Below are positions 41,919-51,385 of a DNA stretch of 64,000 nt, in pieces (positions within the stretch are counted from its first letter, which is position 1; each line of letters begins with the position of its first letter). This stretch comes from an uncultured Lachnospiraceae bacterium. Its GTDB lineage: Bacteria; Bacillota; Clostridia; Lachnospirales; Lachnospiraceae. Under the pieces are notes generated by a model. The model searched no databases, had not been told where the DNA came from, and was given only the letters and a program-made list of their open reading frames with translations. The stretch spans positions 1 to 64,000 of the forward strand of contig CAJTUA010000011.1 of assembly GCA_910579615.1 (NCBI GenBank), in the 5' to 3' direction. Made by a program: the position numbers and the translations under genes.

Positions 41919-42410
41919 GTGGAAGATTTTGAGGCAATCTATATCCAGCACTTCGATGGTGTCTATAAATATGTCTTTTCCTTATGCAGAAATGAAGCGA
42001 TTGCCGAAGAAATAACTCAAGAGGCATTTTACCGGGCGATGGAATATATCGACAAATTTGAGGGGAAATGTAAACTCTATGTGTGGCTATGCCAAATCGC
42101 AAAACACACATTTCTTACATACGCAAAAAAGCAAAAACGTTATGTACCAGAAACGGATGTTGACTTGTCCTGGCAATCAGAACCGGGGTTTGAACGTGAG
42201 ATTCTGGACAAAGAGACTGCATGGAAACTCCACAAACTGCTGCATCGCCTTAGCGAACCGTACAAGGAAGTGTTTTCATTGCGGGTTTTCGGAGAGCTAC
42301 CATTTTCTCAAATTGGAGAGTTGTTTGGTAAATCAGACAGTTGGGCGCGGTTGATATTCTATCGGGCAAAAAAAGAGTTGAGGAGGGATTTAGATGAAAA
42401 TATCGTGTGA
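41919..42410 (+). CDS. ECF-type RNA polymerase sigma factor
   Basis: Sigma factor of 163 residues with only regions 2 and 4. Region 2 shows EEITQEAFYRAMEYIDKF, and region 4 reads FGELPFSQIGELFGKSDSWARLIFYRA (here split as FGELPFSQIGELF and KSDSWARLIFYRA). Starts at GTG behind a perfect AAGGAGG. The downstream anti-sigma gene overlaps it by 17 bases. The controlled regulon is unknown. Confidence 0.92.
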   Translation: MEDFEAIYIQHFDGVYKYVFSLCRNEAIAEEITQEAFYRAMEYIDKFEGKCKLYVWLCQIAKHTFLTYAKKQKRYVPETDVDLSWQSEPGFEREILDKETAWKLHKLLHRLSEPYKEVFSLRVFGELPFSQIGELFGKSDSWARLIFYRAKKELRRDLDENIV

Positions 42411-43146
42411 GATTATCCAAGACCTACTGCCGCTATATTGTGATGGAGTGTGCAGTCAGGACAGCAAGCAAGCTATTGAAGCGCATTTGCAAGACTGCGG
42501 GAAATGCAAAGCGGATATGCGTTTCATGGAACAGGGTATGGAAACAAGTTCGGTTCAGGCCAAAGATGACAAAATCGTTAATGCCGCTGCTGCTGCATGG
42601 AAAAAGGGAAAGACCCGGGCATTTATAAAAGGTTGTCTTATTGTGCTGTTTGTCATCGCCATTCTTGCTGCAGGATACTGTTCTTTCCACTGGTTCTCTA
42701 CCGCTGATGAAAGCGACTTTGACGCGTTGGCACAGCAGGCGGCCGATTCCTTCGGTTATGGCGAATTAAACATCGAAAGAATTGAGCAGAGAGGGAATTA
42801 TTTAGCCGCAATTTGCAAAGATTCAGACGGAAACCGGTGTATGTGTGTGTTTCGCAGAGACCGCTTGTTTGAAAACCGCTGGCACGTAACCGGAGGCAAA
42901 ACAAGAATTCAGGAAGGAACCATCAGCAGTTGGAATTATGGCAGTCCGCAAGGGGAAGCTGTCCTGATTTTTTGTGGCGTCAATATTCCCGATGAGGTTT
43001 GCTGGTATCAATTCCAAAACAGCAAAATCACATACATTTGCTCGGTTGAGGGTGGGGAACTGCTTGATATTTTTATCATTCCGGACCACTATGATATCAA
43101 TGGCCATCCTATTTTGCTGGATTGTAATCAGCAGGAAATTGAATAA
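42394..43146 (+). CDS. Zinc-finger anti-sigma factor
   Basis: Membrane protein of 250 residues: N-terminal zinc-binding anti-sigma domain (CEIIQDLLPLYCDGVCSQDS, EAHLQDCGKC), one membrane helix (about 78-96) and an extracytoplasmic sensor part without recognisable domain. It would hold the overlapping ECF sigma factor at the membrane until a signal arrives. Confidence 0.88.
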   Translation: MKISCEIIQDLLPLYCDGVCSQDSKQAIEAHLQDCGKCKADMRFMEQGMETSSVQAKDDKIVNAAAAAWKKGKTRAFIKGCLIVLFVIAILAAGYCSFHWFSTADESDFDALAQQAADSFGYGELNIERIEQRGNYLAAICKDSDGNRCMCVFRRDRLFENRWHVTGGKTRIQEGTISSWNYGSPQGEAVLIFCGVNIPDEVCWYQFQNSKITYICSVEGGELLDIFIIPDHYDINGHPILLDCNQQEIE

Positions 43147-43187
43147 ATCGTCTATCCTGCCGAAGTTTTATGTAGTTGATTATGCGG

Positions 43188-43228
43188 TTAAAAAACAAGG
43201 AAGGAACCGCCGCAATCGCGGCGGTTCC
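43188..43228 (-). terminator. Terminator of the metal ATPase gene
   Basis: GGAACCGCCGC / GCGGCGGTTCC perfect 11-bp stem with AATC loop. On the minus strand CCTTGTTTTTT follows. Confidence 0.75.
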
Positions 43229-43274
43229 TCAGCCCGGCAAAAAATTCACGCCATTTTTCACCCTCCTCCCTAAA

Positions 43275-45143
43275 CTATTCAAACTTGCGGTCATACAATA
43301 ATGCTGCAATCAGCACAACAAAGCATGAACCAGCATTGTGGACGAGCGCCCCGGTTGTAGGGGTCAGCATACCCAAAACAGAAAGTGTAACAGCCAAAAA
43401 GTTAATGCACATAGACAGTGCAATGCTGACCTTAATGGTTTTTACTGTGGCACTCCCTAAGCGTTTCAAATATGGGATTTTGGATATATCATCGCTCATC
43501 AGTGCAATATCCGCGGCTTCTACAGCAATATCACTTCCCATGCTCCCCATCGCCACACCAACATCCGCCGTTTTGAGTGCGGGCGCATCATTGACGCCGT
43601 CACCAATCATACAAACCTGTCTCTTGTCTTCCTGCAGCCTCTGAATGCTTTGAACCTTTTCCTCCGGCAGCAGCTGCGCATGAACCTCTGTAATCCCTAT
43701 CTGCCCGGCAAAATAATCGGCAGTTTTTTTATTATCGCCGGTAAGCAATACCGTGCGGGTATTCATCGCCGTCAACCGGGAAACCATATCTTTTGATTCC
43801 GCGCGCAGGATATCGGACAGTGCAATAATACCTACACATTCGTTTTGTTCGGCCACAAGAACAGACGCTTTTCCCTGCCCGCGCAATCTGTCCAATTCAT
43901 CCTGTTTTTCCTTATCAAGAATCATCTTATTTTCTGCCAGGAATCTCTCACTTCCACAAACAAATTTATGTCCTGAAATCTCTGCACAGATTCCTTTTCC
44001 GGCAGTCATTTTGAAATCTTTCGATTCCATGATGGGAACATTTTTTTCTTTCGCACAGGCAACAATCGCTTTTCCTAGAGGGTGTTCGCTTTTTGCTTCC
44101 GCGGAAGCTACAAGGGAAAGCAATTCCGTATCATTCCATGTTTTATGAAAGGATATAATGTCGCTGACTTCCAAACGTCCATAAGTCAAAGTTCCTGTTT
44201 TATCGAAAGCAATCGTGTCGATATGCCCCATTTTTTCAAGTGCTTCCCCCGACTTTACAATGACACCATGTTTGGTCGCCTGCCCGATGGCTGCCATAAT
44301 AGCGGTTGGTGTAGCCAGAACCAATGCGCACGGGCAAAACACTACAAGGACAGTAACTGCCCGGACAATATCTTTCGTGGCAAATCCGGCAACCACAGCG
44401 ATGAGGAGCGCAACAGGAACAAGGATGCTGGCGCACTTATCTGCAATCCGCTGCATAGGAGCTTGTTTCTTTTCCGCCTCCTGCACCATGCGGATTAACT
44501 TTTGCAAGGAACTGTCCGCCCCAACCTTTGTGGCTGTAATATCAATCGCGCCAAAACGATTGATGGTTCCACAAAATACCGCTTCGCCAATCCCTTTGTC
44601 TACCGGAAGGGATTCCCCCGTCATAATCGATTGGTCAACCGATGTTTCGCCGGTTACAATCATTCCGTCCACGGGTATTGTTTCACCGGGCAGAATGCGC
44701 AAAATATCACCACATTGGATTTCGTCTGCCGGTATCATTTTTTCTTTTCCATTTTCGATTTTGCGCCCTTTTGTCGGTGCAAGGTGAATGAGCTTTTTTA
44801 GTCCCTTTTTTGCCCTGTTCGTCGTCATATCTTCCAAAATAGCACCGATTGCCATGATAAACGCTACTTCTCCGGCTGCAAATAAATCTTTAATTGCAAT
44901 CGCTGCAAACATTGCAATTACAATCAGCAGTGCGGATGAAATTTTTCGGATTCCCGGATTATGGATCATCCTCCAGATAGCAAGGTACAGCAAAGGGATA
45001 CCGCTTATAATGATTGACACCCATGCCGGGTCAATCGGCAGATTTATTCCCAGTTTCGGCAACAGAAAACTCAAAAACAAAAAAACACCGCCAACCACCG
45101 TCATTGGCACACCGGACAACAGGGTATTTAATTTTTTTAACAT
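43275..45143 (-). CDS. P1B-type heavy-metal ATPase
   Basis: Metal efflux pump of 622 residues. It has the transport motif CPCALVLATPTA in the membrane, phosphorylation site DKTGTLTYG, HPLGK (HP locus), GDGVNDAPAL hinge, and HNAGS in the last helix pair, as in Zn/Cd/Co-type ATPases. No N-terminal metal-binding domain is present. Substrate (Zn, Cd or Co) is uncertain because the CPC segment looks Cu-like but the tail is Zn-like. ATG at 45143 follows GGAGG. A TetR gene is transcribed divergently. Confidence 0.92.
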   Translation of the reverse strand: MLKKLNTLLSGVPMTVVGGVFLFLSFLLPKLGINLPIDPAWVSIIISGIPLLYLAIWRMIHNPGIRKISSALLIVIAMFAAIAIKDLFAAGEVAFIMAIGAILEDMTTNRAKKGLKKLIHLAPTKGRKIENGKEKMIPADEIQCGDILRILPGETIPVDGMIVTGETSVDQSIMTGESLPVDKGIGEAVFCGTINRFGAIDITATKVGADSSLQKLIRMVQEAEKKQAPMQRIADKCASILVPVALLIAVVAGFATKDIVRAVTVLVVFCPCALVLATPTAIMAAIGQATKHGVIVKSGEALEKMGHIDTIAFDKTGTLTYGRLEVSDIISFHKTWNDTELLSLVASAEAKSEHPLGKAIVACAKEKNVPIMESKDFKMTAGKGICAEISGHKFVCGSERFLAENKMILDKEKQDELDRLRGQGKASVLVAEQNECVGIIALSDILRAESKDMVSRLTAMNTRTVLLTGDNKKTADYFAGQIGITEVHAQLLPEEKVQSIQRLQEDKRQVCMIGDGVNDAPALKTADVGVAMGSMGSDIAVEAADIALMSDDISKIPYLKRLGSATVKTIKVSIALSMCINFLAVTLSVLGMLTPTTGALVHNAGSCFVVLIAALLYDRKFE

Positions 45144-45191
45144 AAACAGACCTCCATTCTTTCTTGACATCTCTCCAAAACTGCCGTATAC

Positions 45192-45206
45192 TTTGTATGT
45201 TACAAA
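45192..45206. promoter_or_regulatory. Candidate TetR operator
   Basis: TTTGTA-TGT-TACAAA dyad in the gap between the divergent ATPase and TetR genes, a usual place for a TetR-family operator. Confidence 0.5.
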
Positions 45207-45313
45207 ACGCTTTGTTCGTTATCTATTGTATCAATTTCTATTGTGAAAACAAGAATCAAATCAACCGCAATGTAAGATACGGAACATTATTTTCAATTTG
45301 TACGGGGGAAATT

Positions 45314-45877
45314 ATGGACAGACGGCAGCAAAAAACAAGAACCGCTATTTTTAAAGCCTTTGGCATTTTGTTGGGGCATAAAAATTATAACAGCATCACA
45401 GTGCAGGAAATCATTGACAAAGCAAATATCGGGCGCAGCACCTTTTACGCCCATTTTGAGACCAAAGATGATTTGTTAAAAGAACTTTGCAGGGAATTAT
45501 TCGGCCATATTATTGACAGTGCGATGGACTGCAGCCATACACATGGTTTATACTCCGATAACCGTGTGCCAAACTCTGTATTCTGTCATCTTTTACAGCA
45601 TTTGGAGGAAAATAACAATAATGTTCTTGACCTGCTTTCCTGTGAAAGCAACGAAATCTTTCTGCGGTATTTCAAAGACAACTTAAATGAATTGGTGCAG
45701 ACACAATTCGTTAACCAACGCCGGGAAAAGAACATGCGGCTGCCCAACGATTTTTTAATCAACCATATTTCCAGCAGCTTTGTTGAAATGATTCTGTGGT
45801 GGATTAAAGGCCATAGAAAACAGTCCCCGACCGAATTAGACCAATATTTCCGCGCGGTCATTGAACCTATTTTATAA
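45314..45877 (+). CDS. TetR-family transcriptional regulator
   Basis: Repressor-type regulator of 187 residues. N-terminal HTH is YNSITVQEIIDKANIGRSTFYAHFETKDDLL (shown here as ITVQEIIDKANIGRSTFY and HFETKDDLL). The C-terminal ligand domain is divergent. It is transcribed away from the P-type ATPase and likely controls it. ATG at 45314 is preceded by GGGGG. A terminator follows 17 bases on. Confidence 0.9.
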   Translation: MDRRQQKTRTAIFKAFGILLGHKNYNSITVQEIIDKANIGRSTFYAHFETKDDLLKELCRELFGHIIDSAMDCSHTHGLYSDNRVPNSVFCHLLQHLEENNNNVLDLLSCESNEIFLRYFKDNLNELVQTQFVNQRREKNMRLPNDFLINHISSSFVEMILWWIKGHRKQSPTELDQYFRAVIEPIL

Positions 45878-45893
45878 GCACGCTTGTCGCAAA

Positions 45894-45930
45894 AAAATGG
45901 GGATATCACGATTCGTGATATCCCCATTTT
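45894..45930. terminator. Bidirectional terminator after tetR
   Basis: AAAATGGGGATATCACG / CGTGATATCCCCATTTT perfect stem with ATT loop and T/A tails on both sides. Confidence 0.9.
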
Positions 45931-45999
45931 GCCACGCATCTGCTGCATGGCAGTCTCTTTATTTTCCGTTTGTTTTGATACCGTTTTATAAACCGCGTC

Positions 46000-46791
46000 C
46001 TAGAAGAACCCGTCATAAATCCCGCCAGTCGCGAAAGAACTGTAATTTCCGGTATTATTATAAGTATTTGTCTTTGAAGTTTTCGTATTCTTCGCAATCT
46101 GTTCCGTCATCGTCGCGATATCCGATGCCTTGCGCTCCACATTTGACGCATAGGAACCACTCCCGTGAAAGAGTGTCTTCAAGGTCGAAACATTCGCCGT
46201 CTTTAACTTGTCTTCGTCAACCTCAAGTTTGTTGTCCTTGCCAATCGTGATGCCGACGCGCGCCAGCATATTTTTGTTTGATGCGGTCGCGCTGACCATC
46301 GAAGCCGCCTTCTTCTGGACAATGGAACTCTCCTGCTTATACACAGAATCCAATGTGCTGTTATATGCCTTAACAAAAGACTTTACCGCACTGTTAATCG
46401 CGTCGCGGTCATAATCCATCACGGTCGTCTCCTCGCCGTTCTCGTCCGTCGTCGTCTTTTCAACCTTTTCAAACAACTTCGAATTCGAGCGGAGGTCACC
46501 CGCCGCCGTCTTTAAAGACGATGCGTCAGACTGCGCGGTCTTATACTTCTTTATTTCCTCCGAGTCCGCGGATGCCTGCTGTGCCTGCTTCTTTGAATTC
46601 TCCCTGCGGATGGCTCCTGCGGTCTTTTTCGTGCTGTTGTCATTCTCTGCGTAATATGCCTTCAGAAGCTTCCCATAGCTGCCGTTGCGGATTGCCATGT
46701 AATCGCCGAGCATACTTGACATGCCGGACGAACCATTCGATGAAAAACCGGAAAACAATGAACTGTTATAATTAAATAAATTCAATGACAT
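46000..46791 (-). CDS. FliD-like coiled-coil protein
   Basis: Protein of 263 residues with a Ser/Asn-rich N-terminus, a helical central part (about 65-115) and a C-terminal region resembling the end of flagellar cap FliD: SAVKSFVKAYNSTLDSVYKQ and ARVGITIGKDNKLEVDEDKL. Real FliD is about twice as long and lies in a flagellar operon; this gene is solitary. AAGGAGGG precedes the ATG and a strong promoter (46907) drives it. It may be a surface or secretion-related protein. Confidence 0.7.
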   Translation of the reverse strand: MSLNLFNYNSSLFSGFSSNGSSGMSSMLGDYMAIRNGSYGKLLKAYYAENDNSTKKTAGAIRRENSKKQAQQASADSEEIKKYKTAQSDASSLKTAAGDLRSNSKLFEKVEKTTTDENGEETTVMDYDRDAINSAVKSFVKAYNSTLDSVYKQESSIVQKKAASMVSATASNKNMLARVGITIGKDNKLEVDEDKLKTANVSTLKTLFHGSGSYASNVERKASDIATMTEQIAKNTKTSKTNTYNNTGNYSSFATGGIYDGFF

Positions 46792-46906
46792 ATGTATCCC
46801 TCCTTGTCATGAAACAAACTTCTTTGTACCTGGCAGCCTTATAATCTGCCTGACCATGCTGCGCTTTTTTGCCGATTCACTACTTATATCGGCTCTTATT
46901 ACAGAT

Positions 46907-46935
46907 ATTATAACCCCGTCATGGTATTTTTTCAA
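46907..46935 (-). promoter_or_regulatory. Promoter of the FliD-like gene
   Basis: TTGAAA, 17 bases, TATAAT on the minus strand, with a leader of about 110 bases. Confidence 0.75.
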
Positions 46936-46972
46936 GTATTTTTTCATATTTTCTGGGAATTTTATAACTTCC

Positions 46973-47001
46973 TTGACTTTCCTCCCAAGATTTTCTATAC
47001 T
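46973..47001 (+). promoter_or_regulatory. Promoter of the CE2-like esterase gene
   Basis: TTGACT, 17 bases, TATACT on the plus strand, 90 bases before the start codon. Confidence 0.75.
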
Positions 47002-47090
47002 GAAAATATAAAAGCACTGCATCCCGGCTTGTTCCATTCCGGAACCGGCCGCCGCTGCTGTTTTACATATTTTATCTTTCGGAGGTTCCT

Positions 47091-48164
47091 ATGCCAGAAA
47101 TCAATTGTAACAATTACACCTTAATCCCCCCATCTTCCGACGCATTTTTATACACCGGAAGAATTGACTTTGCCGCCCCGGACGCACCCTGCTTCATCTA
47201 TGCGGGCAGCTCTGTTGCATTCCGCTTCCAGGGCAGCAATGCCTTCATGAAACTGAAAAATTACCACAGCTGCTACCACAATTATATCGGCGTGGTCATC
47301 GACGGCGTGGTACAGGAAAAAATCGAAATTACGACGCATGGGGAAGAACTTATACTTCCGGTCTGCGCCGGGCTCTTAAATGAGGCGCATGAGGTTGTCC
47401 TCTACAAATGCCAGGATGCCTCACATTATTATGATTTTCTAGGGCTTTTCATCGAACCGGCCGCCACCCTGCTGCCACCCCCTGCCCGTCCGGCGCGGCG
47501 CATGGAATGTTACGGCGATTCGGTCAGCGCGGGCGAAGTGTGCGAGGCGCTTGACTGCGTGGGCAGGCCGGACCCGGAAAATCACGACGGCATTTATTCC
47601 AACGCCTGGTACTCCTACGCATTTTTTACCGCCCGCAAATTAAATGCCGAGCTGCACGACATTGCCCAGGGCGGCATCGCGCTCTTTGACAAAACCGGAT
47701 ATTTCCACGGTCCGGACTACGTCGGCATGGAAAGCGTCTGGGACAAGCTGCGCTACTGCGATTATTTTGGCGCGCCAACCCCATGGGATTTCTCCCGCTA
47801 CACGCCCCATGTCGTCCTCCTTGCCATCGGGCAAAACGACTCCAACCCGGAGGACTATATGGGCAAGGACAAAGAAAAAAGCGAACACTGGAAACAGCAT
47901 TATACCATGCTTATAAAGAATCTCCGCAAAAAATACCCGGACGCGCTCTTTGTCCTTGCAACAACCATCCTCTGCCACGACAGAGCCTGGGATGATGCAA
48001 TCGAGGATGTCAAAAATGCCATCGCCGACCCAAAGGTCGTACATTTTTTGTATTCCAACAACGGTTCGGGCACACCGGGGCACATCCGCATCCCGGAGGC
48101 GGAAAAGATGGCACAGGAGCTGGCAGAATTTATCGAAAGCTTTGGTGAGGAAATCTGGAAGTAA
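47091..48164 (+). CDS. SGNH/GDSL hydrolase, CE2-like acetyl esterase
   Basis: Predicted carbohydrate deacetylase of 357 residues. N-terminal jelly-roll (about 1-130) followed by an SGNH domain: nucleophile Ser in YGDSVSAG, GQNDSNPE oxyanion Asn, and catalytic His in GTPGHIRIPEAE. This two-domain order is that of family CE2 acetyl xylan esterases. No signal peptide, so it would act on imported oligosaccharides. GGAGG seven bases before the ATG. Confidence 0.88.
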   Translation: MPEINCNNYTLIPPSSDAFLYTGRIDFAAPDAPCFIYAGSSVAFRFQGSNAFMKLKNYHSCYHNYIGVVIDGVVQEKIEITTHGEELILPVCAGLLNEAHEVVLYKCQDASHYYDFLGLFIEPAATLLPPPARPARRMECYGDSVSAGEVCEALDCVGRPDPENHDGIYSNAWYSYAFFTARKLNAELHDIAQGGIALFDKTGYFHGPDYVGMESVWDKLRYCDYFGAPTPWDFSRYTPHVVLLAIGQNDSNPEDYMGKDKEKSEHWKQHYTMLIKNLRKKYPDALFVLATTILCHDRAWDDAIEDVKNAIADPKVVHFLYSNNGSGTPGHIRIPEAEKMAQELAEFIESFGEEIWK

Positions 48165-48179
48165 GGGGGAATTCCCCTT

Positions 48180-49082
48180 TTACTTCACGCACCCAATCAG
48201 TTCCCTGATATCCTCCACCTGGTTTTGGCACATATATGCCTCAATCCCCTCAATCACATCCAGCGTCGCGCGCGGGTGAAAAAAGTTTGCCGTGCCAATG
48301 GCAACCATGCTTGCCCCCGCCATAATAAATTCAAGCGCATCCTCCGCCGTTGCAATACCGCCCATGCCAATGACCGGAAGCTTCACGGCGTTTGCCACCT
48401 GGTATACCATGCGCAGCGCCACCGGCTTTACGGCAGGTCCGGATAGCCCGCCCGTCTTGTTGGCAAGCAGAAATGCCCGCTTATGGATGTCAATTTTCAT
48501 CCCGGTCAGCGTATTGATTAACGAGAGTGCGTCCGCGCCGCCTTCCTGCGCCGCCCGCGCCATCTCTGTGATATCCGTCACATTCGGGCTTAGCTTCATG
48601 ATAACGGGCTGTTTCGCGTAGCGCTTGATTTCCCTTGTAATCTCTTCTACCATCTTCGGGTTCTGGCCAAAGGCAATGCCGCCTTCCTTGACGTTCGGGC
48701 AGGAGATATTGATTTCCAGCAAATCGGCCGGCGCGTCAATAAGGCGCTCAACCACCTCCACATAATCCTTTGTTGTCCGCCCGCAGACATTGACAATAAT
48801 CTTTGTGTCATACTGCCTTAAAAACGGGATATCGCGCGAGAGCAACACATCAATGCCTGGATTTTGCAGCCCGATGGCATTGAGCATCCCGCCGTAAGTC
48901 TCCGCCACGCGCGGGGTCGGGTTGCCTGCCCACGGCACATTCGCCACCCCCTTTGTCGTCACTGCCCCAAGGCGGTTTAAATCCACAAGCTCCCCGTATT
49001 CCATGCCGGAACCAAAGGTTCCGGACGCGGTAGTCACCGGATTCTTAAATTCCACACCCGCGATTGTCACATTTGTTTTCAT
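48180..49082 (-). CDS. pyrD: Dihydroorotate dehydrogenase, class 1B catalytic subunit
   Basis: NAD-linked oxidation of dihydroorotate to orotate in UMP synthesis; FMN enzyme of 300 residues. The catalytic Cys is in NISCPNVK, and KTNVTIAGVEFKNPVTTASG starts the barrel. The partner PyrK is upstream, as in other class 1B enzymes. ATG at 49082 is chosen from GAGGGATT; the extension to 49166 has no family match. Confidence 0.95.
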   Translation of the reverse strand: MKTNVTIAGVEFKNPVTTASGTFGSGMEYGELVDLNRLGAVTTKGVANVPWAGNPTPRVAETYGGMLNAIGLQNPGIDVLLSRDIPFLRQYDTKIIVNVCGRTTKDYVEVVERLIDAPADLLEINISCPNVKEGGIAFGQNPKMVEEITREIKRYAKQPVIMKLSPNVTDITEMARAAQEGGADALSLINTLTGMKIDIHKRAFLLANKTGGLSGPAVKPVALRMVYQVANAVKLPVIGMGGIATAEDALEFIMAGASMVAIGTANFFHPRATLDVIEGIEAYMCQNQVEDIRELIGCVK

Positions 49083-49172
49083 AATCCCTCGCATTCTGCC
49101 GTGGAAACGGCATATCTTGATTTGAATTTCCTTCTGCTTTCTGAAAGCCCCCTGCACCACAGCCAAAAATTC

Positions 49173-49967
49173 CTACAATTCAATTTCTTCCGCCCAAAAC
49201 ACCGGTCCATCCTTGCAGACACGCTTGTTGTTCACATGGCTGTGCCCGTCTGCTTCCTTGGATTTGCACACGCATGCAAGGCATGCCCCGATGCCGCACG
49301 CCATGCGCTCCTCAAGGGAAAGCTGCGCCGGGATGCCGGACTGTCTGGCATATGCCTTTACACCGCGCTGCATCGGTGTTGGACCGCACGAAAAAATCAT
49401 ATTCCCCTGCACTCCCTGCGCTCGGATGGCATCAATGACATTTCCTTTTGTCCCCACACTTCCGTCATCGCTTGCAAGCACAACGCGGCAGCCGCACGCC
49501 TCAAAATCCTCCTTCAAAAAGGTCTTATCGTCACGGTAGCCAAGCACTGCTGTCTTTTTTCCGGGAAGCGCCATAGCGAGCGCCAAAAGAGGCGGAATCC
49601 CAATGCCGCCCCCGATGAGAATGGCATCCGGATTTTCCCTGCCTGCTGTTTCCATATCAAGGAAATACCCATTCCCAAGCGGTCCCATCACCGAAACCGT
49701 CTCCCCCGCCTTTCGCCCGGACAGTTCCTTTGTCCCCGCTCCCGCAATGCGGTAAACGATGCGCAGCCTGCCGCCTTCCCGGTCAATCTCACAGATGCTG
49801 ATTGGGCGCGGCAGCAGCCTGCTTTTATCCTCGCAGTAGACGGAAAGAAACTGTCCCGGTACAGCGCGGTCTGCAAAATCCGTTCCCTCAAGCCACATAC
49901 TGCATATTCCCGGCGCTAGCACCGTGTTCTCGCCGACGGTCGCTGTTACTTTTTTGATTTCTGCCAT
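49173..49967 (-). CDS. pyrK: Dihydroorotate dehydrogenase electron-transfer subunit
   Basis: FAD and [2Fe-2S] subunit of 264 residues that passes electrons from PyrD to NAD+. N-terminal ferredoxin-reductase-like FAD domain (RPISICEIDREGGR), NAD domain (ILIGGGIGIPPLLALA), and the C-terminal cluster ligands CGIGACLACVC. It precedes pyrD by 90 bases and is co-transcribed with it. Confidence 0.95.
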   Translation of the reverse strand: MAEIKKVTATVGENTVLAPGICSMWLEGTDFADRAVPGQFLSVYCEDKSRLLPRPISICEIDREGGRLRIVYRIAGAGTKELSGRKAGETVSVMGPLGNGYFLDMETAGRENPDAILIGGGIGIPPLLALAMALPGKKTAVLGYRDDKTFLKEDFEACGCRVVLASDDGSVGTKGNVIDAIRAQGVQGNMIFSCGPTPMQRGVKAYARQSGIPAQLSLEERMACGIGACLACVCKSKEADGHSHVNNKRVCKDGPVFWAEEIEL

Positions 49968-50021
49968 ATTCGTTCCATGCCTTTCTTCTATAATTTATTT
50001 TATTTTTTTGTTTTATGTTCT

Positions 50022-50378
50022 TCATTCCCTTTCCTCATCCCCATCCCCATTTTCACCCTTGCCCTCGCCTGCGCCTGCGCCCGCATCTTCCTTTCCGCAC
50101 CGTGCATTTAGCCATGCAATCGCCGCAAGCCGCCCATCCGCCGTAAACGGAAAATGTTCTGTCACCTTCTGTTCCTTTGTCGTGGCAAAACTATCCATCC
50201 CTTCCCACACGGTCACCTCAAAGGTTGCATCATCGTTCTTGTGCGGGTCATTGTCAAAAAATACATTTTTCAGCGGATTCCTCGCAATCCGGTAGTTCTT
50301 TCCGCATAAACTCCCAAAAAACGGGGTTCCGTACTGGAAAAAATTGTAGGATAAAATATCCTCCTCATTGATTGCCAT
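50022..50378 (-). CDS. Hypothetical protein
   Basis: Protein of 118 residues with a compact N-terminal domain (NEEDILSYNFFQYGTPFFGS, ATFEVTVWEGMDSFATTKEQ) and a low-complexity Gly/Glu/Asp tail. Not assigned. It lies 54 bases upstream of pyrK on the same strand, so it may be part of that transcript. Confidence 0.6.
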   Translation of the reverse strand: MAINEEDILSYNFFQYGTPFFGSLCGKNYRIARNPLKNVFFDNDPHKNDDATFEVTVWEGMDSFATTKEQKVTEHFPFTADGRLAAIAWLNARCGKEDAGAGAGEGKGENGDGDEERE

Positions 50379-50425
50379 ACAACCGATTCGCCTCCCCCTT
50401 TTCGCTTATTCCCATTATATCATTG

Positions 50426-50521
50426 TATGGCAGGAAAAAACAAGCCATGGCAGGGAAAAAACAAGCCATGGCAGAAAAAAACAAGCCATGGCAGAAAAGA
50501 CAAGCTGCGGCAGGGAAATCC
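50426..50521. repeat. Tandem repeat, 19-21 bp units
   Basis: About four and a half units of CAAGCCATGGCAGAAAAAA with small changes, ending CAAGCTGCGGCAGGGAAATC. The unit ATGG-CAG contains a potential AAACAAGCC-ATGG start. It lies 93 bases before the sigK-like gene. Confidence 0.75.
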
Positions 50522-50613
50522 TTCCCGGAACCGAACGGAAAATTTGTGCGGAAAAGCACCTTTTATGTCCACGGTGCATAGAGTAATATAAACCCGAAGC
50601 GCCGAGGTGTCCT

Positions 50614-51252
50614 TTGCAGGCCTTTTTGAAACCACTTAGCGCCAAGGAGGAAACGGAACAACTGGAGCGGATGCGCGCCGGATGTCCGGATGCGCGCGAA
50701 CGATTGATTGAACACAATCTGCGCCTTGTTGCACATATTGTGAAAAAATATAATCTCCCGGAGCGGGATACTGACGATTTTATTTCCATCGGAACCATTG
50801 GCTTAATTAAGGCCATTGATACGTTCAATCCCGGGAAAAATATAAGACTCGCGACCTACGCTTCAAGATGTATTGACAATGAACTTCTGATGACACTGCG
50901 CAGCAGCAAAAAACAGGCGAGGGAGGTCTCGCTTTCCGAGCCGATTGGCTCTGACCGCGAGGGGAATGAAATTACGCTTTTGGATGTCATCGAAACGGAG
51001 GATGACCCGGTGGAAGAGCGCCTGCACGAAGAAGATAACCGCAGTAGGCTAAAGGGGTTTCTCTTCCGCAAATTAAGTGGGCGCGAGCGCGAAATCCTGC
51101 TCTACCGCTACGGCCTGTACGGCTACCCGGAAATCACACAGCGCGAGATTGCTGAGCACTTTTCGATTTCCCGCAGCTATGTTTCCCGCATTGAAAAAAA
51201 AGCACTCGCAAAGCTCCGCGAATGCTATGATGCGGCGGAAGTTGGAAGCTAA
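50614..51252 (+). CDS. sigK: Sporulation sigma factor, SigK-like
   Basis: Sigma-70 family factor of 212 residues. Region 2: GCPDARERLIEHNLRLVAHI, DFISIGTIGLIKAIDTFNPG; region 4: LSGREREILLYRYGL, REIAEHFSISRSYVSRIEKK. The short N-terminal leader (FLKPLSAKEE) is in the place of the SigK pro-sequence. The gene is not interrupted by a skin element. Start is TTG with CGAGGTG upstream. SigK controls late mother-cell genes, supporting an endospore former. Confidence 0.85.
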   Translation: MQAFLKPLSAKEETEQLERMRAGCPDARERLIEHNLRLVAHIVKKYNLPERDTDDFISIGTIGLIKAIDTFNPGKNIRLATYASRCIDNELLMTLRSSKKQAREVSLSEPIGSDREGNEITLLDVIETEDDPVEERLHEEDNRSRLKGFLFRKLSGREREILLYRYGLYGYPEITQREIAEHFSISRSYVSRIEKKALAKLRECYDAAEVGS

Positions 51253-51385
51253 CAGCCATTGCCGCCGCCCGGAAAGCTTTGGAAATAAAACCAAAAAGGG
51301 GCATTTTCAAAGCTTCCTGGCGGGCGTGCAGTCCCACCACTCCTTCTTCTTTAAGTAGCGCTCTAAAAGGTCAAACCGCCGCAGA

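Noticed and set aside
50426..50521. CRISPR array
   Set aside because: Units are about 20 bp with no spacers between them; it is a plain tandem repeat.
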